In this document: positions 33,899 to 41,388 of the stretch, piece by piece
Position numbering within the stretch: the first letter of the stretch is position 1
How the letters are laid out: the number at the start of each line of letters is the position of its first letter
From: Verrucomicrobium sp. BvORR106
GTDB taxonomy: Bacteria; Verrucomicrobiota; Verrucomicrobiia; Verrucomicrobiales; Verrucomicrobiaceae
Assembly (NCBI RefSeq): GCF_000739655.1
Contig: NZ_BATR01000061.1
Location: forward strand, 1-42,112
Direction of reading: 5' to 3'
DNA length: 42,112 nt
Made by a program: the position numbers and the translations under genes
The notes under the pieces: model-generated
What the model saw: the letters and a program-made list of their open reading frames with translations, nothing else
Databases searched by the model: none
Told to the model about the DNA's origin: nothing

Positions 33899-34507
33899 CT
33901 ACCGCCCGTTGTAGGGGCGGAAGAGGCCGACCATCACGCCCTGGATCATGAGTTCCCGGGCGGGAATGAGATCGGGGTAAGACGGGTTCTCAGCGCGGAG
34001 GAAAGGCTGGCCGTTGTCCACAAGGTACCGCTTGAGGGTGGTCTCACCGTCCATGAGGGCGGCGACGATGTCCTTGGGCCGGGGATCGCGCTGCTCGAGG
34101 ATGACATAGTCTCCCTGCACGATGTGAGCGCCGGTCATGGAATCGCCTCGCACCTTGAGGGCAAATGGCTTGGACCGTGGGGAGAGTCCCATGGTGCGGA
34201 GGTCGAGGGTCAGATTGCCATCGGACTGCTCCGGGTTGTCCGCCGTGAAGCCAGCGGGAATGAGACCGAAAATGGGAATATCCACAGTTTCGCGCTCCAT
34301 CACCTCCGGGAAAACCACAGCACGGGCCTTGCCTGCGAGTCTGCGGATGACGCCTTTACGCTCCAGGGCCTTGAGGTGACTCATGGCGGCTGTTTGACTG
34401 GCGAAGCCGAAGTGGAGTTGGATATCACGCGTGGAGGGCATGACGCCCTGTTGGCGTTGATAAACTCTCAGGAAATCCAGTAGCTCTTGTTGCCGCTCCG
34501 TAAGCAT
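33899..34507 (-). CDS. lexA: LexA repressor
   Basis: 202 residues from ATG 34507 (MLTERQQELLDFLRVYQRQ is the normal LexA N-terminus). The winged helix DNA-binding domain (1-65) contains PSTRDIQLHFGFASQTAAMSHLKALERKG as short segments. The autocleavage site is A85-G86 (LIPAGF), and the catalytic dyad is S123 (GDSMTG) with K159 (ETTLKRY). It represses the SOS regulon and is cleaved when RecA filaments form on damaged DNA. It is monocistronic, with its own terminator and a promoter that contains a candidate LexA box, so autoregulation is likely. Confidence 0.96.
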   Translation of the reverse strand: MLTERQQELLDFLRVYQRQQGVMPSTRDIQLHFGFASQTAAMSHLKALERKGVIRRLAGKARAVVFPEVMERETVDIPIFGLIPAGFTADNPEQSDGNLTLDLRTMGLSPRSKPFALKVRGDSMTGAHIVQGDYVILEQRDPRPKDIVAALMDGETTLKRYLVDNGQPFLRAENPSYPDLIPARELMIQGVMVGLFRPYNGR

Positions 34508-34513
34508 GGTTAG

Positions 34514-34542
34514 ATGTGAACACTGTTCGATTGTGCAGTCAA
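34514..34542 (-). promoter_or_regulatory. lexA promoter with candidate LexA box
   Basis: The minus strand has -35 TTGACT (34542-34537), 17 bases, then a weak -10 TCACAT (34519-34514). Between them lies TGCACAATCGAACA (34537-34524), which fits TGTTC-N4-GAACA, the motif I recall reported for verrucomicrobial LexA, at 8 of 10 positions. The predicted start falls at or next to the ATG, so the message may be leaderless. Confidence 0.55.
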
Positions 34543-34609
34543 GAGTTTTTTGGCCATTTGTGTTTTCCACTTGGAGCCGGGCGCAAGCAGGCGTTATTCC
34601 CCGCATCCT

Positions 34610-35404
34610 ATGAAGCGCCTCATTGTGCCCCTCCTCCTTGCCTCACTGGCTCTGCCTCTGGCCGCGGCCCAGGAAAAGAAGAGCGAAGCCAAGAAGCCCG
34701 CTGCCGCTTCCTCCAAGAAGAGCGCGGCGAAGCCGGCTGAGGACACGACCAGCAAAACAGAGGCGGCCTCTGACACGAAGAAAACCGACGGCGGCAAGGC
34801 CACGGAGCTGGGACTGCCTGACCAGAAGAAAGCGGGGGCGTTGCCTCCTTTGACCACAGGCCTCTCTGAACTGGCCTCCCAAGCTTTCGCACGCAAGGAC
34901 TGGAAATCAGCCCGGAAGTATTACCAACAGATGCTGGAGGTGGACCCTCTCAACGCCCTGACCCATGCCAACCTCGGGGCTGTGGAACAGCAAGCGGGCC
35001 GCTTGAAGGATGCTCAGTCTCTTTTCAGCCGGGCCGTGGCCATCAACCCCTCCCTCCAGCAGACCTGGGTGGCGCTGGGCATGGTGAGCTATGAAAACGG
35101 GGATCTCTACTATGCACTCTCCGCGCTCGGTCGCGCCATCCATGAGGATCCGGCGGATGCCCGCGCCCACAACTACCTGGCCATCGTGCTGAAGAAGCTC
35201 GGGTGGCTGGATGCGGCGGAACTCGAACTGCTCCGCGCCATTGAGCTGAACCCTGACTACGCCAATGCCAACTTCAACCTGGCGCTGATGTATCTGGAGC
35301 GGAAGCCCCCGGCGATCGAGCTGGCCCGCCGCCACTATGACCGGGCCGTGGCCCTCGGTGCGGCCAAGGATGAGCTGGTGGAAGAGAAGCTGAACCAGCA
35401 GTAG
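34610..35404 (+). CDS. Exported TPR protein
   Basis: 264 residues from ATG 34610, with a signal peptide (RLIVPLLLASLALPLAAAQ). A low-complexity Lys/Ala/Ser/Thr linker follows (about 22-75: KKPAAASSKKSAAKPAED and similar), then four or five tetratricopeptide repeats: SARKYYQQMLEVDPLNALTH, AQSLFSRAVAINPSLQQTW, YALSALGRAIHEDPADARAH, AELELLRAIELNPDYANAN and a partial last one. TPRs mediate protein-protein contacts; a periplasmic or envelope scaffold is likely. It is divergent from lexA and about 60 bases upstream of bioF on the same strand. The longer frame to 34550 lacks a reason for use. Confidence 0.85.
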   Translation: MKRLIVPLLLASLALPLAAAQEKKSEAKKPAAASSKKSAAKPAEDTTSKTEAASDTKKTDGGKATELGLPDQKKAGALPPLTTGLSELASQAFARKDWKSARKYYQQMLEVDPLNALTHANLGAVEQQAGRLKDAQSLFSRAVAINPSLQQTWVALGMVSYENGDLYYALSALGRAIHEDPADARAHNYLAIVLKKLGWLDAAELELLRAIELNPDYANANFNLALMYLERKPPAIELARRHYDRAVALGAAKDELVEEKLNQQ

Positions 35405-35466
35405 CCGCAGTGAATCAGGGTCTGTTGACTCCTGAATCTCTATCGTTCTTACTTCGATCCCCAAAG

Positions 35467-36693
35467 ATGTCGGAGCCCCTCCCGTCAGGTGATGCCGCTG
35501 CTGCGCGCGATGTGGCGGATGAGCTGGCAGACCTGGAGGCGCAGGGCCTGCGTCGGCGCCTGCGAACGTTCCTGCCGCTCCCGGCCATGTCGGTGCGTGC
35601 AGAGAGCGGGGCCGAGGTGATCAACTTCTCCTCCAACGACTACCTCGGTCTTGCTGCCAGCGAAGAGCTGAAAGCGGCGATGTGTGAAGGGGTGGGACGT
35701 TATGGCAGCGGCTCCGGGGCCTCCCGTCTGGTCTGTGGTACTCTGCTTCCGCACCAGCAACTTGAGGAGCGCCTGGCGGACTTCAAGAAGACCGAGGCGG
35801 CGCTGACCTTCTCCAGCGGCTATGCGACCTCCGTGGGCGTGATCCCTGCGCTGTGCGGCAAGGATGACGTCGTGATTCTGGACAAGCTCAGTCATGCGTC
35901 GCTCATCGATGGTGCAAGACTGAGTGGGGCTACCATCCGTGTGTTTCCTCATAACCATCTGGAAAAACTGGAGCGGTTGCTCGCCGGGGCCCGGGCGGAT
36001 CACCCATGCAGGCGGGTCTTGATCGTGACGGAATCGATTTTCAGCATGGACGGCGATGCAGCCGTCTTGCGCGAGATTGTCGCGCTAAAGGAGCGCTACG
36101 GTGCCTGGCTGATGCTGGATGAAGCCCATGCGGTGGGCGTGCTGGGGCCACAAGGGCGGGGCCTGGCCGCCCAGTACGGCGTGGAGGATCGCGTGGAGAT
36201 TCAGATGGGCACGCTGAGCAAGGCGCTGGGGGTGAGCGGAGGCTACATCGCCGCCAGTCGCGCCATGGTGGATCTCTGCCTAAACAAGGCGCGCAGCCTC
36301 ATCTACAGCACCGCGCCGCCACCCGCGGTCGCGCATGCTGCGCTGGAGGCGGTGAACCTCGTTGCCGGCGCTCACGGAGACGCTCTGCGCGCCCGATTGT
36401 TTGCGAACCGGCAGACGTTGGAAAGCGGTCTGCGCACCTCGTTTGCGGATCTTCCTGCGGCGATTCTGCCACTGCTGGTGGGGGATGAAAGGGCGGCGCT
36501 GGATGCGAGCACCCAGATGCTTGCACGGGGCTATCTCATCCCTGCCATCCGCTACCCCACGGTCTCGCGAGGTTCAGCGCGGCTGCGGCTGACGATGAGC
36601 GCTGCCCATGAAAAGCTCCAGATCGAAGGTCTTGTCGCGAGCCTTCTCCACATGATGCCGCAGTTGCGGCAGGGCGGAGAGCAAACGCTTTGA
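35467..36693 (+). CDS. bioF: 8-amino-7-oxononanoate synthase (BioF family)
   Basis: 408 residues from ATG 35467 (an in-frame GTG at 35410 is possible). It is a PLP-dependent alpha-oxoamine synthase. Visible features: NFSSNDYLGLA, GSGASRLVCGTLLPHQQLE, the PLP-stacking FSSGYATSVG, LDKLSHASLIDGA, ESIFSMDGD, D218/H221 in LDEAHAVGVLGPQGRG, and the Schiff-base Lys K252 in GTLSKALGVSGGYIA. It condenses pimeloyl-ACP/CoA with alanine in biotin synthesis. No other bio genes are nearby, so a related alpha-oxoamine synthase cannot be fully excluded. Its last 120 bases are antisense to the end of the glycosyltransferase gene. Confidence 0.92.
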   Translation: MSEPLPSGDAAAARDVADELADLEAQGLRRRLRTFLPLPAMSVRAESGAEVINFSSNDYLGLAASEELKAAMCEGVGRYGSGSGASRLVCGTLLPHQQLEERLADFKKTEAALTFSSGYATSVGVIPALCGKDDVVILDKLSHASLIDGARLSGATIRVFPHNHLEKLERLLAGARADHPCRRVLIVTESIFSMDGDAAVLREIVALKERYGAWLMLDEAHAVGVLGPQGRGLAAQYGVEDRVEIQMGTLSKALGVSGGYIAASRAMVDLCLNKARSLIYSTAPPPAVAHAALEAVNLVAGAHGDALRARLFANRQTLESGLRTSFADLPAAILPLLVGDERAALDASTQMLARGYLIPAIRYPTVSRGSARLRLTMSAAHEKLQIEGLVASLLHMMPQLRQGGEQTL

Positions 36694-37968
36694 GTAGCCG
36701 AAGAGCAGCCCATGGCGGATGGCCAGGGCCCCCTCGAAGCGCATGCCGCTCTTCTCCGCAAAGGCCTTCAGCAGATGTTTGCTGGTCGTTTCCTTGGCAA
36801 AGTGCTTCTTCGCATGCTCCAGACCAGCCTGGCCCATCGTTTCGCAACGGGCGGGGTCCTTGAGCAGTGTTTCTAGGTGATTGGCAAAAGCTTCTGGCTG
36901 ACCTTCTTCGGCGACAAGGCCGTTCACGCCGTCCAGCACCATCTCCGGCACACCGGCCAGACGGGTGGAGACGCAGGGGAGCCGCGCGGCCATGGCTTCC
37001 ATCAGGACGGTGGGCAGGTTGTCTTTGCCGCCGTCATGTTCTGTCTTGCAGGCCAGGGCGAAGACTTGAGTTTCCTCGGCCAGCAGCTTGATGATGGCGG
37101 GCATGGGAAGGGGACCGGTCAGCGTGACGCGATCTTCCAGGCCCAGGCGGCTGATTTGGCTCTTGAGCTGGGCTTCCAGAGGCCCTTCGCCCACGATCCG
37201 GCACTGGAAGGGCACGCCGCGGTCGCGAAGGATGCCGCAGGCGGTGATTAGGTCATCGTAGCCCTTCTTCTCAATGAGCCGGCCAACGCTGAGGATGCCC
37301 CCCGGAGCCTTGGAGCGGTCGGCGGAAGCCCGGGCGGCCATGAAGGGCTCCAGGTCCAGCCCGTTGTACACCCGGCGCACCCGGTCGGCGGAGTCGGGAT
37401 ATCTTTCCCGGAGATCGCGTGCGGTGAAATCGCTTACGGTCACCACCAAGCTGGCGTCTCTCACGAGCTGACTGCAGCTGGGAATGGACTCGGACTGCTT
37501 GCAGAAGATGTCGTTGGCGTGGGCGGTGAAGCTGAAACTCGTGCCGTGAAACTTCCTCAGCCACCAGCAGGTGCGTGCTCCGATGCCTGCGAAGTGGGAG
37601 TGGGTGTGCCAAGGGGCGTCGCTGCCCATCTTCTTCAGCACGTGGCTAATGTAGGCCGCCTCATACACCCGCATTTTGTCCGGACGGTCCCCCCACTGGC
37701 GCAGCGTCAGCACCACGCTCTGGGGCAGCAGTTTGGATTCCTTCCACTGCTTGATGAGCTCGATCAGGCACTCCTCCTTGGGGAGGAAGTGCACCCGGTC
37801 CATCAGTTCGGCGGGGAAGTGGCGGATGCTCTCTTCCCGGGTATCGTGAATGGAGAAGATCTGCACCTGCACACCCAGGCGCTCGAGTTCCAGGATTTCC
37901 CGCACGCAGAAGGTCTGCGTGAACGTGGGAAACCGTTCGAACACATAAGCGATGTGAGGGGATGGCAT
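36574..37968 (-). CDS. Glycosyltransferase family 4
   Basis: 464 residues, GT-B fold. The N-terminal acceptor domain starts IAYVFERFPTFTQTFCVREI, a start shared by exopolysaccharide-type GT4 enzymes. HTHSHFAGIGA and FTAHANDIF lie in the middle. The donor domain has GILSVGRLIEKKGYDDLI, CRIVGEGPLEAQLK and the E-x7-E-like motif in GGKDNLPTVLMEAMAARLPCVST. It would transfer a sugar from a nucleotide donor to a lipid or polysaccharide acceptor at the inner membrane. It converges with and overlaps bioF by 120 bases, and is divergent from the exported protein gene at 38161. Confidence 0.93.
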   Translation of the reverse strand: MPSPHIAYVFERFPTFTQTFCVREILELERLGVQVQIFSIHDTREESIRHFPAELMDRVHFLPKEECLIELIKQWKESKLLPQSVVLTLRQWGDRPDKMRVYEAAYISHVLKKMGSDAPWHTHSHFAGIGARTCWWLRKFHGTSFSFTAHANDIFCKQSESIPSCSQLVRDASLVVTVSDFTARDLRERYPDSADRVRRVYNGLDLEPFMAARASADRSKAPGGILSVGRLIEKKGYDDLITACGILRDRGVPFQCRIVGEGPLEAQLKSQISRLGLEDRVTLTGPLPMPAIIKLLAEETQVFALACKTEHDGGKDNLPTVLMEAMAARLPCVSTRLAGVPEMVLDGVNGLVAEEGQPEAFANHLETLLKDPARCETMGQAGLEHAKKHFAKETTSKHLLKAFAEKSGMRFEGALAIRHGLLFGYSKRLLSALPQLRHHVEKARDKTFDLELFMGSAHRQPQPR

Positions 37969-38160
37969 TGTTCTGAGTTAGGCTTTTCCGGCAGCGAGCG
38001 CAAGCCCGGAGCGGGGGCCGGGCGCGTTTCCTGCGATGTTACTTTATCGTCACCGTTTGGACGAACGATCTCCTTTTTTCTTCGCACGCTTGCAGTTTTT
38101 CCCAAGGGTCCTAAAATCGCCCGTCACGGTGGTATCCACCCTGACAAACAGACTCAAACC

Positions 38161-39246
38161 ATGAAAACACTGCCTCTTCTGCCGTTGTTTGTACTCACGC
38201 TTGCCACTGCGCAGGCTCAGGAGCTGGAAAAAATCACCCAACCGGGGGCGATTTCCGGCACGGTGAACATCAATTTCGCCACCCGCACGCGCCTGACCGA
38301 CGAAGGCAAGCCTCAGGTGGGCGCCAAGGACACGTACGATCTCGCCCTCGCGGTGGCCAAGACGACGGAGTTCAAGGGCAAGGTGGAGCGCCAGCCGCTG
38401 CTCACCAGCAAGCTGTTGGGCCGCGTGGAACAGCCCGGGCAGCTCTTCTACTCCCTGGATCTGGCTGTGATCAACCCGGCCAACATGACCCAGAAGAAGA
38501 CCGTGGGCAAATGGGTGGGCACCGTACCGATCACCTCCGAGGGCGTGTACGAACTGGAAGGCTCCGGCGAGAGCAAGCAGCGTATCAGCGTGGACGCGAT
38601 CGGCAAAGCTCCGGCCTTCACCGACAACTTCGGTGGCCGCCTCTACGGCAAGGGCAAGAAGACCCAGGGCGTGATGTCTTATGTCCGCCAGCTTCAGGGC
38701 AAGGAAGTGAAGATCGAGGTCAAGAACACGGACCCGATGCGTTTCGAAGGCGTGCAGGTCGCCTCCGGCCCCTCCCAGAACTATCCCAAGACGACCGTCA
38801 GCGGGAATCTGGACTTCGACTACGAAACCGGCAACTGGCTGACCAACGGCATCCGCTTCAGCTACAGCGTGAACGGCAAGGCCTATGAAGATGTGGTGAC
38901 TGGCTCCATCAAGTGGGTGGAAGATCCGAACCGCGCTACCAACGGCAAGGGCCAGTACGAGTTCAACCTCCGCTGGAACGAGGCCGCCAACAAGCCCGCC
39001 AGCACCGAGGCCGATGCCTTCAAGGGTGCGACCGATGAAGAGGCCTTCTTCGCCGTGGACAACAGCATCCCCTCCCTTACCGGGGTGGTGAAGTACGAAG
39101 ACACCATGACCAAGATCAAGGGCGAAGACTCCTGCACCGCGAGCAAGATCACCTACCAGCTTGACGCCAACCAGCTCACCAAGCAGCAGGTCATGAACTT
39201 CCTCAAACTCTGGCTCATCGGCATCGGACCCACGAACGACGAGTAA
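38161..39246 (+). CDS. Exported protein of unknown function
   Basis: 361 residues from ATG 38161, with a signal peptide (LPLLPLFVLTLATAQAQ). The mature part is beta-rich and polar with a strongly biased, highly expressed-looking codon use (nearly only AAG, CTG/CTC, ACC). Recognisable strings such as AISGTVNINFATRTRLTDEGKP and LDFDYETGNWLTNGIRFSYSVNGKAYEDVVTGSIKW suggest a repetitive beta structure, perhaps an abundant envelope or extracellular protein. I do not recognise the family. It ends at a strong terminator (39264-39296). The frame extends upstream to 37519 but that part is antisense to the glycosyltransferase gene. Confidence 0.85.
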   Translation: MKTLPLLPLFVLTLATAQAQELEKITQPGAISGTVNINFATRTRLTDEGKPQVGAKDTYDLALAVAKTTEFKGKVERQPLLTSKLLGRVEQPGQLFYSLDLAVINPANMTQKKTVGKWVGTVPITSEGVYELEGSGESKQRISVDAIGKAPAFTDNFGGRLYGKGKKTQGVMSYVRQLQGKEVKIEVKNTDPMRFEGVQVASGPSQNYPKTTVSGNLDFDYETGNWLTNGIRFSYSVNGKAYEDVVTGSIKWVEDPNRATNGKGQYEFNLRWNEAANKPASTEADAFKGATDEEAFFAVDNSIPSLTGVVKYEDTMTKIKGEDSCTASKITYQLDANQLTKQQVMNFLKLWLIGIGPTNDE

Positions 39247-39263
39247 GATCTTGAACTCCCTCT

Positions 39264-39296
39264 GGGGTGTGGAGCGAACCTCCACGCCCCTTTTTT
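39264..39296 (+). terminator. Rho-independent terminator
   Basis: An 11-bp stem GGGGTGTGGAG / CTCCACGCCCC (39264-39274, 39280-39290, one G-T pair), loop CGAAC, then six Ts. It lies 17 bases after the exported protein's stop. Confidence 0.92.
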
Positions 39297-39327
39297 GATC
39301 CCATTTCCAACGAACTCACCGACGACT

Positions 39328-40869
39328 ATGAACAAAGGACGCACCCCGCTTTTCCGCTCCCTCATGCGTGCCATGCAGCAGGCCGGCCCTGCCGTTTCCG
39401 GCAAGACCCGCCGTGACTTCATGCGCCTGGCCGGCGCTGCCATTCCCGCCACCGTGGTGGGCCTGCGCGCCCAGGAAAAAGAGGCGAAGAAGATCTCCGG
39501 TGCTGTCGCCGTGGTCGGTGGGGGCATTGCGGGTCTCACGGCCGCCTACCGCCTGCAGAAGGCCGGGGTGGAGGTGCACCTGTATGAGATGCAGGACCGC
39601 TTCGGCGGCCGCATGTTCACCAAGCGGGACTTCAACAAGGACGGCATGTTCGTGGAGTTGGGCGGTGAGCTCGTGGACTCCAATCACGAGGACCTCATTG
39701 CCCTCGCCGCGGAGCTGGGTGTGGAGCTGCAGAGCCTGAAAGAGGGCGAGCAGGGTGTGGATTTCTACCACTTCGGCGGGAAGGTCTATACCGACAAGGA
39801 CGTCATTGCCGCCTTCGGGCCTCTCGGGACGAAGATTGCCGCCGACGCGGAAGGCCTCTATGACGACAAGGAGGAGTTCACCGCCAAGGCCAAGCAGTTC
39901 GACAACATCAGCCTGAAGGACTACCTCAAGAACGTGGGCGCTGGCACCGACCGCTGGCTCATCAACATGCTGGAGACCGCCTATGTGCCCGAGTACGGCC
40001 TGGACTCCGACCAGCAGTCCGCGCTGAACCTCATCGATTTCATCAACCCGGACACTCGCGAAGGCTTTGAAATCTTTGGTGACAGCGATGAAGCCATGCG
40101 TGTGAAGGGCGGCAACGACACGCTGCCCACCGCAGTGCATCGCGCTCTGGACGGCAAGGTCAAGTTGAACGGCGGCCATCGCCTCGTTCGTATTCAGGAG
40201 GACGGCAGCAAGCTCAAGCTGACCTTCAGCACGGATGCCAAGACCGTGGTGGCGTCCTATGAGAACGTCCTCATCACTGTTCCCTTCACCATGCTGCGCA
40301 GCGTGGACGGCATCTATGACCTGAAGCTGAGCGACGAGAAGAAGCGCTCCATCAAGGAGATGGGCTTCGGCACGAACCTCAAGGTCATGTACGGGTTCAC
40401 GGAAAAACTCTGGCGCAAACCCGGTGCCGGCCGTGACTTCTTCTGCAACGGCAGCGTGTACGCGGACCAGCCCTACCAGACCATCTGGGAGACCAGCCGT
40501 GGCCAGTCGGGCGAGAGCGGCATCATCACGAACTTCATGGGCGGCTCCCCCGGTGCCCAGTACACGCCAGATCGCGTGGACAAGTTCCTCTCCGAGGTGG
40601 ACGTGGTGTTCCCGGGCCTGAAGGGCAAGTTCGACGGCAACAAGATCATGATGAACTGGCCGCAGATCAAGTTCATGAAGGGCAGCTACAGCTGTCCCAA
40701 GGTGGGCCAGTACACCTGGGTGTACACCGCCGCCGCTGCTGCCGAACTGGATGGTCACCTGCACTTCGCCGGTGAGCACACCAGCTCCGAGTCCCCGGGG
40801 TATATGAACGGTGGGGTCGAGTCCGGCAACCGCGCGGCGAATGAGTTGCTCGGGGTTGAGGAGGCGTAA
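39328..40869 (+). CDS. Tat-exported flavin amine oxidase
   Basis: 513 residues from ATG 39328. The twin-arginine signal is KTRRDFMRLAGAAIPATVVG (R28-R29). The FAD-binding Rossmann motif VGGGIAGLTAAYRL (63 onward) with EMQDRFGGRM follows, then substrate-domain segments typical of monoamine oxidases (MRVKGGNDTLPTAV, ITVPFTMLRSV) and the C-terminal FAD motif LHFAGEHTSSESPGYMNGGVESGNRAANEL (given as short pieces). It would oxidise an amine or amino acid with O2, releasing H2O2, in the periplasm; the substrate is unknown. The gene shares the strongly biased codon use of the upstream exported protein and has its own terminator. Confidence 0.92.
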   Translation: MNKGRTPLFRSLMRAMQQAGPAVSGKTRRDFMRLAGAAIPATVVGLRAQEKEAKKISGAVAVVGGGIAGLTAAYRLQKAGVEVHLYEMQDRFGGRMFTKRDFNKDGMFVELGGELVDSNHEDLIALAAELGVELQSLKEGEQGVDFYHFGGKVYTDKDVIAAFGPLGTKIAADAEGLYDDKEEFTAKAKQFDNISLKDYLKNVGAGTDRWLINMLETAYVPEYGLDSDQQSALNLIDFINPDTREGFEIFGDSDEAMRVKGGNDTLPTAVHRALDGKVKLNGGHRLVRIQEDGSKLKLTFSTDAKTVVASYENVLITVPFTMLRSVDGIYDLKLSDEKKRSIKEMGFGTNLKVMYGFTEKLWRKPGAGRDFFCNGSVYADQPYQTIWETSRGQSGESGIITNFMGGSPGAQYTPDRVDKFLSEVDVVFPGLKGKFDGNKIMMNWPQIKFMKGSYSCPKVGQYTWVYTAAAAAELDGHLHFAGEHTSSESPGYMNGGVESGNRAANELLGVEEA

Positions 40870-40889
40870 GAGAGTGTTTTGATTTTGAG

Positions 40890-40927
40890 AACGCTCCGCT
40901 GGGCTTTGAGCCCGGCGGGGCGTTTTT
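40890..40927 (+). terminator. Rho-independent terminator
   Basis: A 15-bp stem AACGCTCCGCTGGGC / GCCCGGCGGGGCGTT (40890-40904, 40910-40924, two G-T pairs), loop TTTGA, then a T-run. It lies just after the amine oxidase stop. Confidence 0.92.
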
Positions 40928-41015
40928 GTTTGGGGGAAGGGGTTGGAAGTTAGGAGTTAAGAGTTATGAGGTGAGTGGTGAGGGGGATTGGGAGTTGGTG
41001 GGGTTTCGCGGGGCG

Positions 41016-41108
41016 TGACCGCATAAATGCGGAACTCCAACCCTCTCCGCTCCCATCGCACGATCGGAGGTGCTTCAACAGGGTTGGAGTCCCGCATTTA
41101 TGCGGTCA
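41016..41108. repeat. 29-bp inverted repeat, MITE/REP-like
   Basis: The left arm TGACCGCATAAATGCGGAAC... and the right arm ...GTCCCGCATTTATGCGGTCA match over 29 bases with one difference and enclose 35 bases. No transposase is present. The form suggests a mobile palindromic element copied elsewhere in the genome. Confidence 0.85.
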
Positions 41109-41346
41109 GGAGGCGAATGTCCAAGACGTATCCAGTATGCGATGCCGGCGGAGACGGTGGCCACTATGGGCCTACCGCTCCGCGGTAGAGCGCGCGGTGC
41201 AGGTTTCCATGGGTTGCACTCGCTCCGCTCGCTTCACCCATGGCTATGCATGGTGAACCCTCCGGGTTCAGGGGGATGCACGGCGGCTGTCGGAAAAAGA
41301 TGCGGAAGCTGCATTGACGCAGTGTCTGCGCCCGCACTGAGTTATT

Positions 41347-41388
41347 CCAAGAACCAAGAACCAAGAACCAAGAACCAAGAACCAAGAA
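41347..41388. repeat. 7-bp tandem repeat (CCAAGAA)6
   Basis: Six perfect tandem copies end exactly where the stop codon of the minus-strand propeller gene begins. Confidence 0.92.

Larger units (their letters stand above)
40928..41388. repeat. Repeat-rich intergenic spacer
   Basis: About 460 bases without a credible gene. It holds a 29-bp inverted repeat with one mismatch (41016-41044 and 41080-41108). Each arm contains CCGCATAAATGCGG, itself a hairpin. Further short hairpins are CTACCGC-TCC-GCGGTAG (41172-41188), CATGGGT...ACCCATG (41208-41242) and GAACCC-TCC-GGGTTC (41255-41269). Six copies of CCAAGAA close the spacer (41347-41388). Confidence 0.85.

Noticed and set aside
38050-39285. 411-residue minus-strand frame opposite the exported protein
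   Set aside because: Low-complexity shadow; the plus-strand gene has a signal peptide and terminator.
39316-40779. 487-residue minus-strand frame opposite the amine oxidase
   Set aside because: His/Leu/Val-rich shadow of strongly biased codons; the plus strand has clear FAD and Tat motifs.
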